Of a DNA stretch of 64,000 nucleotides, positions 24,149 to 36,400 are shown piece by piece. The notes under the pieces were generated by a model. It made no database searches, was not told the DNA's origin, and was given only the letters and a program-made list of their open reading frames with translations. The translations under genes and the position numbers were made by a program. Within the stretch, counting starts at the first letter, position 1; the number at the start of each line of letters is the position of its first letter. Source of the DNA: Pithys albifrons albifrons (Eukaryota > Chordata > Aves > Passeriformes > Thamnophilidae); the NCBI RefSeq assembly GCF_047495875.1, contig NC_092462.1, positions 40,833,669 through 40,897,668 on the forward strand, given 5' to 3'.

Positions 24149-27100
24149 GTGAGTTATCACATGAGGAAAGCAGTTCCTTGGCCCAAAGAAACTTGTTTCA
24201 AAAAACTGTGTTGACCTTAGGGGTTTCCATTTTTTCAAAGTATAAAAAACCCTGCATATACAGGTGTTGGTTGTGGTTATTTTTTTTTCTTTTTCTTTTT
24301 AAGTTGAGGTATTCAAAGACACTTATTTCTCTAGACTTATACTCATTTATAGAACACCACCATGTGCAACCTATTCAAACTATAAGAACCAGTCTTTCAA
24401 GATGCTATTTTACAGAAATACTTCCTGATAGCAAACAGGAATCAATCTTCTCTTCCTGTTACTTTCTGATGGCTAAATAGTCTGGAATGATATAAATTTA
24501 TCATAACACCCCAGATATGGCAAGATGAAACGTTCCCAAGTGTAAGAATTAAGGAAGTGAGCTAGAGGCTGTGTTTTGGGATCCTTCTGGTTTAGGAAAT
24601 ATGCCTAAAGTGAAATCATAGCAGTAAAGAAATTGTTATACCTACAAGACAGTCTGGGAATGATGTAACTGTAGTAGTTTCATAGGTTGTCTAAATTACA
24701 TAGTTCAGTACTGAAAAAGTTTGATGTCATTTGAGGCTATCTCAACAGATTAATACTGCTTGAGAGATCCAGTATGGCCAAAGATATTTTCAGTGTTAAA
24801 ATCAGATAGTGAAATATCCACCTATGGCTCAGGAATATTTGCAGTATAGTAACTCACAACACTATAAAGTACATGCTCAGATACAAAAAATATTTAACCT
24901 GGCTTTGAACAGTTTGGAAGCTGTAAATATGTGCAGGATCTAAGAGTGAAAATTATTTAAGGTTTATATATATTAAAACTAAGACATTGACATAAAGAGT
25001 TAGGCAACTGCCATTCAGTATTAACTATGTTATTGCAATTATCTCCTATTCAAATTACAGTCAGAGAACTGTGATTTATCATTTATGACTATATCATAAG
25101 TAATGTTAGTTTTTAAATTTTTTTCCCTTAATCATGTGTGTACTTGAAGTATGTAATTTTGAAGGACCAGAGCATCTTCAAAAGAAATATTAATAGGAGC
25201 ATTATCATGCCACCAGCCTAATACAGTAATGCCTTTTCATCAATGGAACACTTCCAGAAAAAAGAAAGGCTGGTGTATCTACTGTATCTATCTCTCTGCT
25301 TAAAAAGGGAGCAGTGGTGCTATTTAGAAGTTCCTTAGCTATGTGTTAGGTTTGCCGTTGATTTCCTTGACTGCTACTAATCAGGGTACAGAGGGGAGAA
25401 GAGAAGAGAGAGGGAAAGAATTTAGTAGAATTGTATACATTTCTATGCTCTATCAGTGTTCTTTTTCTCTGAATCAACTATGTGACGAAGTTGGGGCTTC
25501 CTACTAATTTGAGTGTTAGTGTTTGGGTATACAGGTAAATCAGTATCAGGCTTAGTTTTGAGGATTTGTGTGAAACTATTAGAATTTAAATGTCTTCAGT
25601 CTGGTATGAAGTCATTGTAATAACAGTTTCAAAAAATGTATTGCATGAATACATTTTCTACAGCTTTTCGTCTAGTAACATCACGGTATTTGTACCACAT
25701 ACTGTAGCATTCAGTTTGTGACATAAGATGGTAAGGTTGCACCCCATTTAAAATTAGTGGAGGGTAGTTTCAATGCATTCATCTCTTGAGAAAGGCCTTC
25801 TGTAACTATTTTTCCATTCTAAATTTGTCTGTATTTCAGTTTGATCTACCGGATGGTTCTAGATTCAGTGATATGCTGCCCCTATTGCATTTTGCACATA
25901 TTTGATATTTTGTTCAAATTTGGCATTTTACAATAATTAATAAATAATTCAGTCACCAAAATAGTCATATAAAAATCACAAAAATGGTGGTAAATGCTTG
26001 AATAACATGTCTCTGATTCATCAGACATGCCACTAAAATTACTTTTAACACATTTTCAACAAAATAGAAATGCAATAAAATTATTGGCACACATAAAAAT
26101 CATGAAGATAAGTTATTCCTTTCCTGAAGGAAATATAAATTTGATTGTATGATTTATTTGAATACCAGCCTTAAAATATGAATGGTGGTGCCATTTCCTC
26201 TATGAAAGCTGCTGTGTAAAGGAAGTAAATGTGAGGGCTCTGGAGAGCTGCCAAAAGCCTTTTGAGTGACAGCATTTAGGAGGCACAAGGTATTCATGTG
26301 GTAATACTCTCAGGTAATTGAGTAGCTGTCTGATCTGCTATTCAAACATCCAGGTTGAAGTTATTATGCGTATATTCTTATTACTTGTTTACAGTTACAC
26401 AGCAAAGTTGAAATAAAGTTGTTGTTATATATTATTGCAAGAGGAAAGAAGAAAACATACATCATACATTTGTTATGTTTTCTCTTTTTTGTTTCTCTTT
26501 CTTTGCTTTCTATTTTATATTTGTAACATTTGATTCTTTGATTCAGATTAGAATGCATTTGTAACTAAAGGTTTGGAATTATCAAACTAAATTTTATGAT
26601 TTTATGATGACTGTAATAAGAGACTTGTGTATGAGTACTTCAGAGAATGACAACATCAATTTCAAGCATCTGGTACTTGGACTGGCACCCAGGTCTGTGT
26701 TATATGCTGCAAATTAATGGACTCAGCATAAGATGCTAAAGGGAGTTGGGCCTACTGGTCAGCACAAAGTGTGGGGATAAGAGATATGCCACAAATCTCA
26801 TGTTCTTGGGCTACAAAGATGCATCTGTGTCAGAGCAGGAGTTGCAGCTGACTAGAAATAGAGTAACTGTGAGAACATTCACAACATTAACTGTGCTAAA
26901 TTCAAGGTTTGGCTCACTTGCCACTCATAACCTTAGAATTCTGGCCCTTGCACACACTTGCGTGTCTCTGGTGACAGGCATAGGCATTCCCATCGTGAGC
27001 GTCATAAGAGAATCAAGCTTCTGAACAAGTTCCATCTAGACACAGAGTCTAGACACCATTCTCAAAGAAGGCTCCTGTATTTATCACTAATGTTGAGAAA

Positions 27101-28549
27101 CTTGAGAAAATGAAAGGGAATAGGAGTATCAGAAGAAGCACAACTGCAGCCTTGTGGTTAGTATAGTCTCCATAGGGAAGAAAGGAGAAGCCCTGGTCTC
27201 AGTTTTTACTGAATAGTCATAGAAAAAACAGCTTTCAACTTTAAAGACTGAATTCTTATAACAAAGAATAAGTTGATTTAACAAAAGTTACCTAAAATTC
27301 ACACTAAATGGCTTCAAGTTTTTATTTGGCTTTACATGTTACAAATAAAAGCTTTTGGAAGGAAATACACTTTTTTCCTCCCCTAAATTTCAACTGGTAA
27401 GGAAGAAAGATATCTTCTATGTCCTACAGTATACTTTGCTTCGCATGAATCCAGGGATTCATGTCAAAGACATGAATCATTCAATCAGGGACAGCATTTC
27501 TGTTTCAGTACTCTCTTTATGTCAGGTATACAGTTTTTCTATGCATGCTTTTCTGTTTGCTTTGCAAAAGTAAGTTTAAAAGGCATTCTAGACCCTTGAC
27601 TATATGAGACTCAGTCACAGAAACTTTACGTGCATTTTATCAATGTGCATTGGCACTTACATTTGCTGTAAAGTAACTCTTTGGCTTAAATAGTATTCTC
27701 TGATTTCAAATGTATGCTAGTGAGCCATATCAAAACAGTAAAAATATCAAACAGATTGAATGCAATTACTAGGCAAAAATGAGGACTTTAAGGCCAAGGA
27801 GATTTCTTTTTTTTTCCGTTACGAGTTTGTTGCTTTTGTTCCTGATAACTTCTGATTGACAGAGCCATTGCATTCATGTAAAACTGAAAATAATAGAGCA
27901 TCAGTCTACACTTAGACTTTTGAATCATCAGTGAGCTGTGACCATCTGACAGCAACCAGCTACCAAACTGATGGTTTGCCAACAAGCTAGATATACATTA
28001 ATGAGGTTCTTGCACAGCTAAATATTCAAGAAGTCTAAAGCAGGCAGAGATGAAGATAGTTTAAAAGAATTATATTCTTCTTTTAGTGTCCCACTTCAGC
28101 CACTTTAAAAGTTTTTGTGGTTTTCAGTTTTATTTGTCTCTGTCTCTGCTACACTATACACAGTTGTGTTACCACATTTTCCAGTTCCAGCTCAGGAAGT
28201 GAATACAGGATGTGCTAAGGCAACATTAGTGCTTGCAGATATAATAGACTAAATCATAAAGGCATTTTCCCCATATGTGTCCACAGCAATACATGCCAAC
28301 AAATTTATTTTCTAATATTTTTAAAATATGACTTTAAGCATATCTGGAAATCTGGTTTTCCTTCCATCAAATTCTCCCTTCTATTGGCACTAGATTTCTC
28401 ATATCTACAATACAGTCCAGTTTGTGGGTGTTTGCACAGATTCTCTGGGCTGATATAAAGGCAAGTTCTGTCTTCAGGGCCAAGTGCATGATAGTGTAGG
28501 TGAGGTGCAGCAGCCTGCTAGTGGTTTGGGCACAAAAGTTAATCAAGTG
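24149..28549. other. Unique A+T-rich sequence, no confirmed gene
   Basis: No recognised repeat. A more balanced block at 26640-27030 carries a 92-codon plus-strand frame (26746-27024, starting MGLLVSTKCGDKRY) with no clear splice sites. It may be an old unrecognised repeat or non-coding RNA sequence. The rest is background. Confidence 0.45.
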
Positions 28550-29089
28550 AATTATGACAATGAAGTGGATATACTTCTAAGGCACATGGAAAATGAGGTG
28601 ATGGGTGACAACCACCATGCCTTCACTAATGGCAAATCATGCCTGATAAATTTGTTGGGCTTTTATGGTGGAGTTACTAGAGTGGTGAACAAGGAAAGGG
28701 CAACAAATGTCATCTACCTGGACTTGTGCAGAGCATTTGACACTGTCTTGCACAACATCCTTGACTGGATGGCATGGATGAACTGGAGAGACATGGATTT
28801 GATAGATAGATCACTCGGTGGATAAAAAGCTGGCTGGATGTCTGCCCTCAATGAGTTGTGGTCAGTTGCTCAATTTCCAGTGGAGACCAGTGACAAATGC
28901 CACTCCAGGGTTGAGTATTCAGATCAATACTGTTCAGCATCTATGCTGGTCACATGGACAGTGGTATGCAGTGCACCCTCAGCAAGTTTGCCGACACCAA
29001 GCTGTGTGGTGCAGTCAGCATGTAGGAGGGAAGGGATGCCAAAGAGGGACCTTGATAGGCTTGAGAAGGTGAGGTCCGGGAAACCTCAT
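28550..29089 (+). mobile_element. CR1 LINE reverse transcriptase fragment, interrupted
   Basis: This plus-strand CR1 piece covers the middle of the RT frame. The frame 28484-28825 contains ILLRHMENEVMGDNHHAF, then TNGKSCLINLLGFYGGVT and NVIYLDLCRAFDTVLHNIL, where the catalytic-region motif normally reads YLDFSKAFDTV. After a stop, further RT codons appear in other frames: TLSKFAD near 28975, and EGRDAKEG with a DRLEK-like tail near 29030-29070. The piece breaks off at 29089 exactly where an LTR-like terminus (TGTGGTAG) begins. The CR1 3' half expected after it is not found downstream. The reading frame is broken several times, so no enzyme is made. Confidence 0.9.
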
Positions 29090-29736
29090 TGTGGTAGTTT
29101 TGGCTTTAGGTTTAGCTAGGCCTCAGTTTAGCAGAGTGTGACGTGGATTGAAGGGGACAAGTATCACCTGACTTAAGCAACTAAAGAGATATTTCATATA
29201 ATTTTGATGTCAAATCAACCATAAAAGTTGGTGTAGGAGGTGCCTCGCTCTCTTTCCCCTCGTGGCTGGGTGCTGAGCAGACCTGCTATCACTGTTGCTG
29301 GGGGTGTTGGGCCTCATCACCATTTCACACTGTTGCCTTCTTCCCTCCCCACATGGGACTTCTCTTACTACCACAGACTTCCTCCTTCACCACACAGGCT
29401 TTTCCCCTCACCACTCTGAGTTTGTGTCAGCAGATCTATACTGCAGCCATCACTTCAACAAGACTGAGACTCTCAAGACCAAGACCACAAGAAAGAGATC
29501 AATGGGGCGCTGTCATAATCCGCAGTGTGGTGATGTTTTTTCTACTTAGTCTGTCTCTCTGTCACTCTCTTTCTTTCCCTGTTTCTCTCTTTTTTTTCAA
29601 TTTCTTTCTGTGTATCTCTACCTCACATTTACTGTTAAATAAATATTCATACTATTGACGGGTGTATTGTCTCATTTGCACCTTAATTTGGGAAGAGGCA
29701 TCTCTCAAATAATTCAAAGAACCTGATCATAGCACA
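29090..29736 (+). mobile_element. LTR-like element abutting CR1 (ERVL-like, solo)
   Basis: The element starts TGTGGTAGTTTTGGCTTTAG, like the start of the avian ERVL-type LTR at 43543. It has a pyrimidine-rich right half and an AATAAA signal at 29638-29643. Downstream of the signal, tctcatttgcaccttaattt resembles the 3' part of avian LTRs as I remember them. I therefore place the right end near agcaca (29736), but this is uncertain. An exact ctcat repeat occurs at 29085-29089 and 29671-29675, which would suggest an end at 29670, but the terminus there would be TTGT instead of CA. No internal viral genes are present. Confidence 0.6.
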
Positions 29737-32700
29737 CTTTCAGAAAAATTTTAAATGTACTGACATGCCAGGTAAAGAAAAACTCAAGATGCATTTATAC
29801 CAAAGGTATTTATTGTATTAGCAAAGGAAATTCATGCTTTAGCTGATGGGTCTGATCTACTAATCAGAACCATGTATGATTATATATATATACTTTATTA
29901 TTTTCTGGTGTACGTATTAATAGTGATTTTTAACACATAATTGATTTCTATCCATGAACGAAACTCCTAAATTAAATGTACGTATTCTTCAATTAAAAAA
30001 GACAACAATAGAGAAATTTAATGGATAAATTTACATCCTTAGGGATAAATGAGCCATCAGACTGATTTACAATTTTCAAAACTGTATATACCAAATTTGA
30101 ACATGATTTTGAATGCTGAGGTGTCTATGGTCTATTTGTTTTCAGATTTGAAAATTTACCTAGCTTCTTGAAGTGTTTCAAAAATGATATGAAGGATTTT
30201 TGCCTCAGATGGCACACTAGTGAATGTTATATATTCATAGCAAACTAAGGTCTGAATCCTGAAGCTATCCTAATTCCTTAAAAACTTCCATGCAGGTAAA
30301 GTAGTTTCTAACTTGTGGATGGTTATAAAGGCAAGGCCTTTGCTCAGTTGTGAAGTGCAGTTACTGTGTTAGGTTAGAGCTGTACCAGGGGAATACTGAA
30401 GTCAAACTCGCTTCAGGCATTGATAAATGCTAAGTTACACTTGGAGGATGTATTTTCCCATCCAAGTGGTTCTTTACTTTCTAACATGAAAGAAACTGCA
30501 TTCAAATGAATGCACAATTTTTTTTTCTTAAAAAATAAAATAAAATATAAGGTCCACAAAAAATCCTATTCTTTTTCTGAATAGCTCTGTGTTTTGTTTA
30601 ACTGACCAGTTCTTATTATCTCTTTTTAAAAAGAAATTAGCTGCTAATATCCTGGGAAAATTTGTGTTAAAGGTCATATTAAACAAAAGTCAAATCTAGA
30701 CTATCTGAGGAGTCTGGAGAAGATGTTTAATGCAAATTTTTAGTGGAAAAAAGATGTGTGTCACTGTAGGTCATCTCTGAATATTCTTGTTGGGGTTTCT
30801 CTGTTGGATATGCAATCTCAGCTAAATGTTTTGAAGAGAAGGAATCAAATAAATTGCCCTATTTTGGGTCTTTCTCATCTGTATACAGTTGTGCAGCTCT
30901 AGTAGACCTGAAAATTGCCCAGAGACAAACTTTTAAAAAATAGAGTGCTTTTGAGGCAGAAAATTGCTTTTCTGCAGCATGGTCTAAGGGACAGGATGTG
31001 ACAGGAGGACAAGGAGTTGTCACTAGGTAGTGATATTGTAAGGCATATCTTACATAACAAAAAGGATCATTTGTCTCTTTTTTTCTTTCATTTTAAGCTA
31101 CAAGACATTTAATTGAAACAGCTGAACTATCTCACCTAAACCAAGAACAAGCCATTATAGTTTACAATTAAAACTGAAAGTTCTTCCCTTAACTGACTTA
31201 TAATTCATTCCAGAGTGATTGTGGTATGGATGCTTGTCCACTACTTCAGAAGCCTTATTCTCAAAAAGAATAAAAAAACAAAAAAGCTCATTGTAAATGC
31301 ATGTCAAATATTAGTGTGATTCTTGTAATATAATAAGAAAGTGGTTTGTGCTTTTGATTAGCCTCTTGATGTTTGAGAGTGGTTTTGTATGGCTTAATTT
31401 TCCTTTTTATGGCAGTTTGTACATATAAAACAAAATGAAGAAAGGAGGGGAGGGGGAAAGAAATGTACCATTTATATACTTAGAATATGAGGCCTCCTTT
31501 GGGCCCATTATACATTAATGGTTCAGCTGAGATTTATTAGGATATGTATATTAATCTTTATACACATTCACATACTATAATTGTTCCTTTGGTACTATAA
31601 TGTGATTAGCTTTGAATTTGTGCAATATTAACAATAATATGGATTTCCATATCACAGAACTGTTATAACAAATGGTTATTAAAAATGCATGTAAAGTATG
31701 GGATGTGAAAGCACTTCTAAACTCTCAGTAATCTGATTATGTTCTTTTGTTTTTAAATACCAAAATGGTTAAGGATTTACTGCAGAGAAAAATCTCATGC
31801 AAGAAAATCAAAAATGTTACGTTCCACAGAAGTGACCAAATGAGTCTAAAGCTGTCTTTGAGAAAGTGTCTGTTTCTCATAGAGACCTCAGATGTGGATT
31901 TTTGCATATATGAAAATATGGGAAAAAATAGAATAGAGACGGTAATAGTAATGTTCAATAATAAAGTTTTCCTTTTAGTAGGATGCTCATGTATATAGGA
32001 CTGAGGTGCAGTGTGAAGGGAACTGCCTAGGATCCTTGCTACTTCCAGACAGAAAATTCAGTATTGTTATCTGTAGATGCCAAAACTGAAGGGATCTTCT
32101 CTCCTAGTGTCCACATGTAAGGCAACATTGTCTGATATAAAGATACAGTATAGTAGGAAAGGAGGATTTTTAAATTTTATTTTTGTGAACCTAATTATAT
32201 TTTTATTTCTCAAAAGTTTTTTTTTTTTAATTTTTCAAGTGGTGGAAAATAGAGCAGCCACTTCGATTTCAGATAGCTTGCAGCAGTAGTACCTCTGTAC
32301 TACTCTACCTCTATTGTACACCCTCATCTGTTACTCTCCTTTTGCTTTGTGATTAGATACTATAGAAGTTCCTGAACTTGACTTTGAGAGAGCCAGAGAA
32401 AGAACATTGACGGTTTCTTGTATCCTTCTCATAGAATAAAAACTCCTTGTTCAAAAAGTTGGAAGCTTTTCTTTCAAGTTATTTTCATAAGGTAATGATG
32501 TTTGTTGAGAGAAAGTTTGTTTATCCTGCCTTCATGACCCCATAGTGGGAAGGTGTCTTTTTTGACCCCTCTTGCCTGAATCATAATTTTTTTATCTTCA
32601 GATTGTGTATATTTGTGTGAATACAAGTAATTTCTTTATTACACCTTCTATCATTTGCCACATGGTCTTAAGATTTAGTCTTTGATATTTTCCAAAGCTT

Positions 32701-33119
32701 AGTAGCATCACTAGCATAAAGAGTTCCCACTCTTTATTCATCTGATCTAAGAAACTTTTAAGATTTCTTAATAGGTCATATACTGTAAAACCTGATCATA
32801 ACTGAGGAATACAATTACTCATTTTTGTCTCCATCTACTAGAAATGCTCCTTTTCTAGCTACAATATTTTTTGGTCCTACAGGCCCCCAATTTCCTGATA
32901 GTATGTGCCCTTGATATGCCTTTAAAAGATATTCCTTAGACTTCATCTATGTGTGTTATTTCTTTTGTTTGAGAATAAACTTGTTCCATATTTCCATTTT
33001 CTGCTCCAATATTCAAAAATCTTACTAAGTAAACAATTTTAAGTATATTAAGTGTAGGATTTCTACCTGTTTTATTTTTATACAAACTATGGAAAGCAAC
33101 CCACCTTCCTCAGTCTTGC
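29737..33119. other. Unique A+T-rich sequence, no gene seen
   Basis: No gene is recognised. It contains a short TA run at 29879-29893 and a conserved-looking stretch at 31480-31700. Frames of 70-83 codons at 31737-31998 lie on opposite strands of the same DNA and look like chance. Confidence 0.5.
31480..31700. promoter_or_regulatory. Candidate conserved non-coding element
   Basis: A repeat-free stretch with the unusual run GAGGCCTCCTTTGGGCCCAT (about 31490-31509) followed by ACATTAATGG and several TATTAAT/TAATG homeodomain-like sites. The texture fits a deep-conserved enhancer. There is no alignment, so this is a guess to be tested. Confidence 0.22.
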
Positions 33120-33480
33120 TCATGGTAATATGCAATTTAAGTAGAGCGACTTTTGTAATGCATTTTACATGAAGATGATGAGCATTCCATTGTATTCAAA
33201 TGCTTGTGGAATTGCTGTAAAATGACATACAGCAGGTGGGCCACTGTCATTTGTGAAAGTCTCTCTGAGCTGCAGCTCAAGCTGCTGCTTTTCTCACTGG
33301 CATACCATACTGCTGCAAGGCAAATACTCTTGCCTTGCTTAGCTATTGCATTTTATTTTGCTGCAAATCAGACCCTTGTTTTTAGTTCATGTTTGTTTTG
33401 AGTTTTGCTTCTGCTTACTAATTTGTCACTGCAAAAGGAAACAAATAAAAGACAACCATTAAAAGCACAGTTCTGTTCAG
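33120..33480. promoter_or_regulatory. Candidate conserved non-coding element with palindrome
   Basis: This is the most structured non-repeat island in the window. It holds an E-box CAGGTG at 33233-33238 inside ACAGCAGGTGGGCCACTGTC, and a perfect 14-bp palindrome TGAGCTGCAGCTCA at 33266-33279, followed by AAGCTGCTGC. It also has an octamer-like run TTCAAATGCTTG near 33195-33206. Composition is balanced compared with the A+T-rich surroundings. A 65-codon frame (33204-33401) crosses it but shows no protein character. A regulatory role is inferred only. Confidence 0.3.
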
Positions 33481-36400
33481 TCTAGTTTCAACAGCAAGGG
33501 GCAGCAGTCCAAAGCTTCTGTTAAAAGTGCCTTCTCTCCCGTTTGATTGAAAGATTTTTCTTTTAACTTTGTGATAACCAAACTAAGTATTTTCATATAT
33601 CATAGCTAAGGCTTTTTTAGCTTAGCTGTTGCAAAGTCCCCTTCAGTATTTTACAGTTTCTTCCTCATAATCTTAATGTCAGTTTTGTGAATGTGTATAG
33701 CTGGCTACTCTATCAACATGGTTACTTACATACCATTATAGATTAAAACTCAATTTTATAAATTAATCTAAACATTAAGAAAAAGTATGCATATTTATTA
33801 ACAATCATAATGGAGAAACAGATTAGGAGCATTTCGAGCTGACATAATAACCTCAACCATTTTGTGTAAAGAAATTACACAACCTACTTTCTTTGATTTT
33901 GAACCAATTTGCATTATCTGCTTAATTTAGATTTTTAGTTGTCCAATATGAAGATCATTTAAGAATTGTGAACATTTTAGCTTCAATAAAATAAAGTAGA
34001 ATATTAAAGTTAAAAACTAAAAAATAATAAAACTCCTCATATTGGAACACTGATTACCCAAATATATTTGTGTCATGCGCTACTCTTCAACTATGAAATT
34101 TTTAACCAAAATATTCTTTCAGAAACTTAATGGAACTCATATTTCCAAAAGTTATAAAAAGATATTTTCAACTATCTATTGTACTTTTGTTGCTTTGACC
34201 TAGTGAAATACATTAGGTTAAAATCCCTTGTTTGCTGTCAATTAATTTGTTATAATCCTTATGAAATTCTTAAACTGGTCAAAACACCTCTGAAATTAAG
34301 CAGTTTTCTTTTGCCTGGATGGGAACACACTGAATGTTTTGGAAGCAGTTCGGGATGTATTTGGCTTAGATCTCCAGTGAAATTCCACTGCTTCATACTT
34401 ATCCTTACACAGCAATTCCAGTTCACAGGAAAAGTCAGGAATGCTGATTGTTCTTTGATTTTGAAAAGTTTACTAATCCTAGCTTCTATTATCTTTAATA
34501 ATTATTATAGAGAATAGTAGTAATAATAATGTTAGCACTGTCATATTTTGAAACTACCTTTTTCTCTCCTGACAAATTTATATCCCAGTGTTGCAGCAGG
34601 ATTTTGTCTGTTAGGTTTCTTAGGGAAGGGAAATGACATTTTTGAATTATCTGGAGAAATTTGCTTAGAAATGTTTGTTAAATATGAGATATCATATTCA
34701 ACAAATCCTACTTAAAATGTACTTGACTGTCTTACACTGTGGATAGTAAGCCACAGCTTTCTTTAACAGTAGTAATTTTTAAGGTAGAGTGGTATACATT
34801 TGGGTAAATCCTTCTTCAACATGTACTAGAAATGTCTGCTGATTATATACCCTAAGTTTGAATAATCCTTAAGGTTTCCTGAACTGTGTCACATGTTGCT
34901 GGAACCCCTGAGGAAATGTCAGTCCAGAGTAGTGGGGCTTCTTGTATCCTTAGCTGTTGTTGGCCAGAAGGAAGCTGAAATTGCTTTTAGCTGGAGTTAG
35001 AGGTATCCCAGTTTCCTCTGACCTCAAAACATTCTGGCACATCACTCAGACTTGTCTAACAGACATCATGTTCTAATGGTAATCACTGTGTGTGAGGACT
35101 TACACATTATATACATACCCTTTGGGACAGAAGAGCCATGTTCAATTACTACTGAAATTCACAGCAGTCACTTACTGATGCTTGTGAATTTTCCTTGATG
35201 ACAAAATTACAGTTTCTCAGTATTCTTAACAATACTGTAAATAGGCAGGTGATATTATCTAAAACATGCCTGGAAAATTCCTGTGTTATTTGTACAGTAG
35301 GGTAATTTGAAAATGTGACTTCTCTGTTTCATAAAATAATCATCTTTCTAAATTTTTCAGAACTAACTGCAGATGTTGAAATGTCTGATTGAGTTCAAAA
35401 CATGTTAAAATTAAGGTATATGTAATGTTTATCTCTGACTTTTGGATCTTCACGTGTGACTGCATTTTGCAAATGTATCAAGCTGCAAGAGCATTGCTAC
35501 AGAACTTAGGTCTGATACTTGTACAGCTTAGGTAGAGAGGAGAGAAAAAGGATCAAAATTCAGAGTATATATTGATGCATAAACATTTCCATTGGGCAAA
35601 ACTAATGTATTGCATCTTATAACTTAAAAGACACTTTGCCATGCTATTCAGGAAAATCCTGCTTGTTTTCTCTACCTTCTCTGCTTCTTCTTTCTTCACT
35701 TCTTTTTTTCATTTGGCTTTCATTACTTTGTTTTAAGAAAACTGACAGTTGCTGACCACTACAGCAATAGGAAGAAGCCAATTCTGTTCCTCTTTTGGAC
35801 CAGATTTTCTGAAGCAGTGATCATCCCTGTTCACAATACAGATATAGGAAATTACTTTTCAGGAGAGATATGCACTTTCAAAGTAAAGGCAAAACGATCA
35901 GTGAAAAGTTGAATTAATTTACTTTCAGAAGAAATAATTTGAAATCTTTAGCAAGTCAGTTTTATAATGATGTGTTTCTATGTGCATTTGATCAATTGTC
36001 CTGCTTTTACCTAGTTACCAGGTAGTGTCTGCTACTTACCATTAAAACATCCGTCATGACTCAAAACTAAATGATACATCTTTCCATTTTGCATCTATAA
36101 ATTACTTCTTTGGCAATAGGAGTGTTACCACAGATACATTTAACTTTGTAAGTTATTTTCAAAATTTTCCAACTACTATAATGTGTTCTTTTTCTTCTAG
36201 CCTCTTGTGGTCTTTTATCCTAATTTCATTTTTTTAAGCATTTATATTATTTATAGGAAAGAACAGAGTGTAATGTATTTAGCAGAGAACTGTAGGCTCT
36301 CAGGGTGAACAAAAGGAACATAAAATGTCTCTGGGTTTTTCAACTCTTTTCTGTCAGAATGAAATTTGACTCAGTGTGTAGAGAACCTACATGCAGCCTT

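Noticed and set aside
29353..29658. 101-codon plus frame (and an 84-codon overlapping frame)
   Set aside because: It sits within the LTR-like element. Its pyrimidine-rich right half gives an S/L/F-rich translation without gene features.
34179..34517. 112-codon plus-strand frame
   Set aside because: It starts in ordinary A+T-rich DNA, has no flanking splice signals, and the composition of its translation is that of random T-rich sequence.
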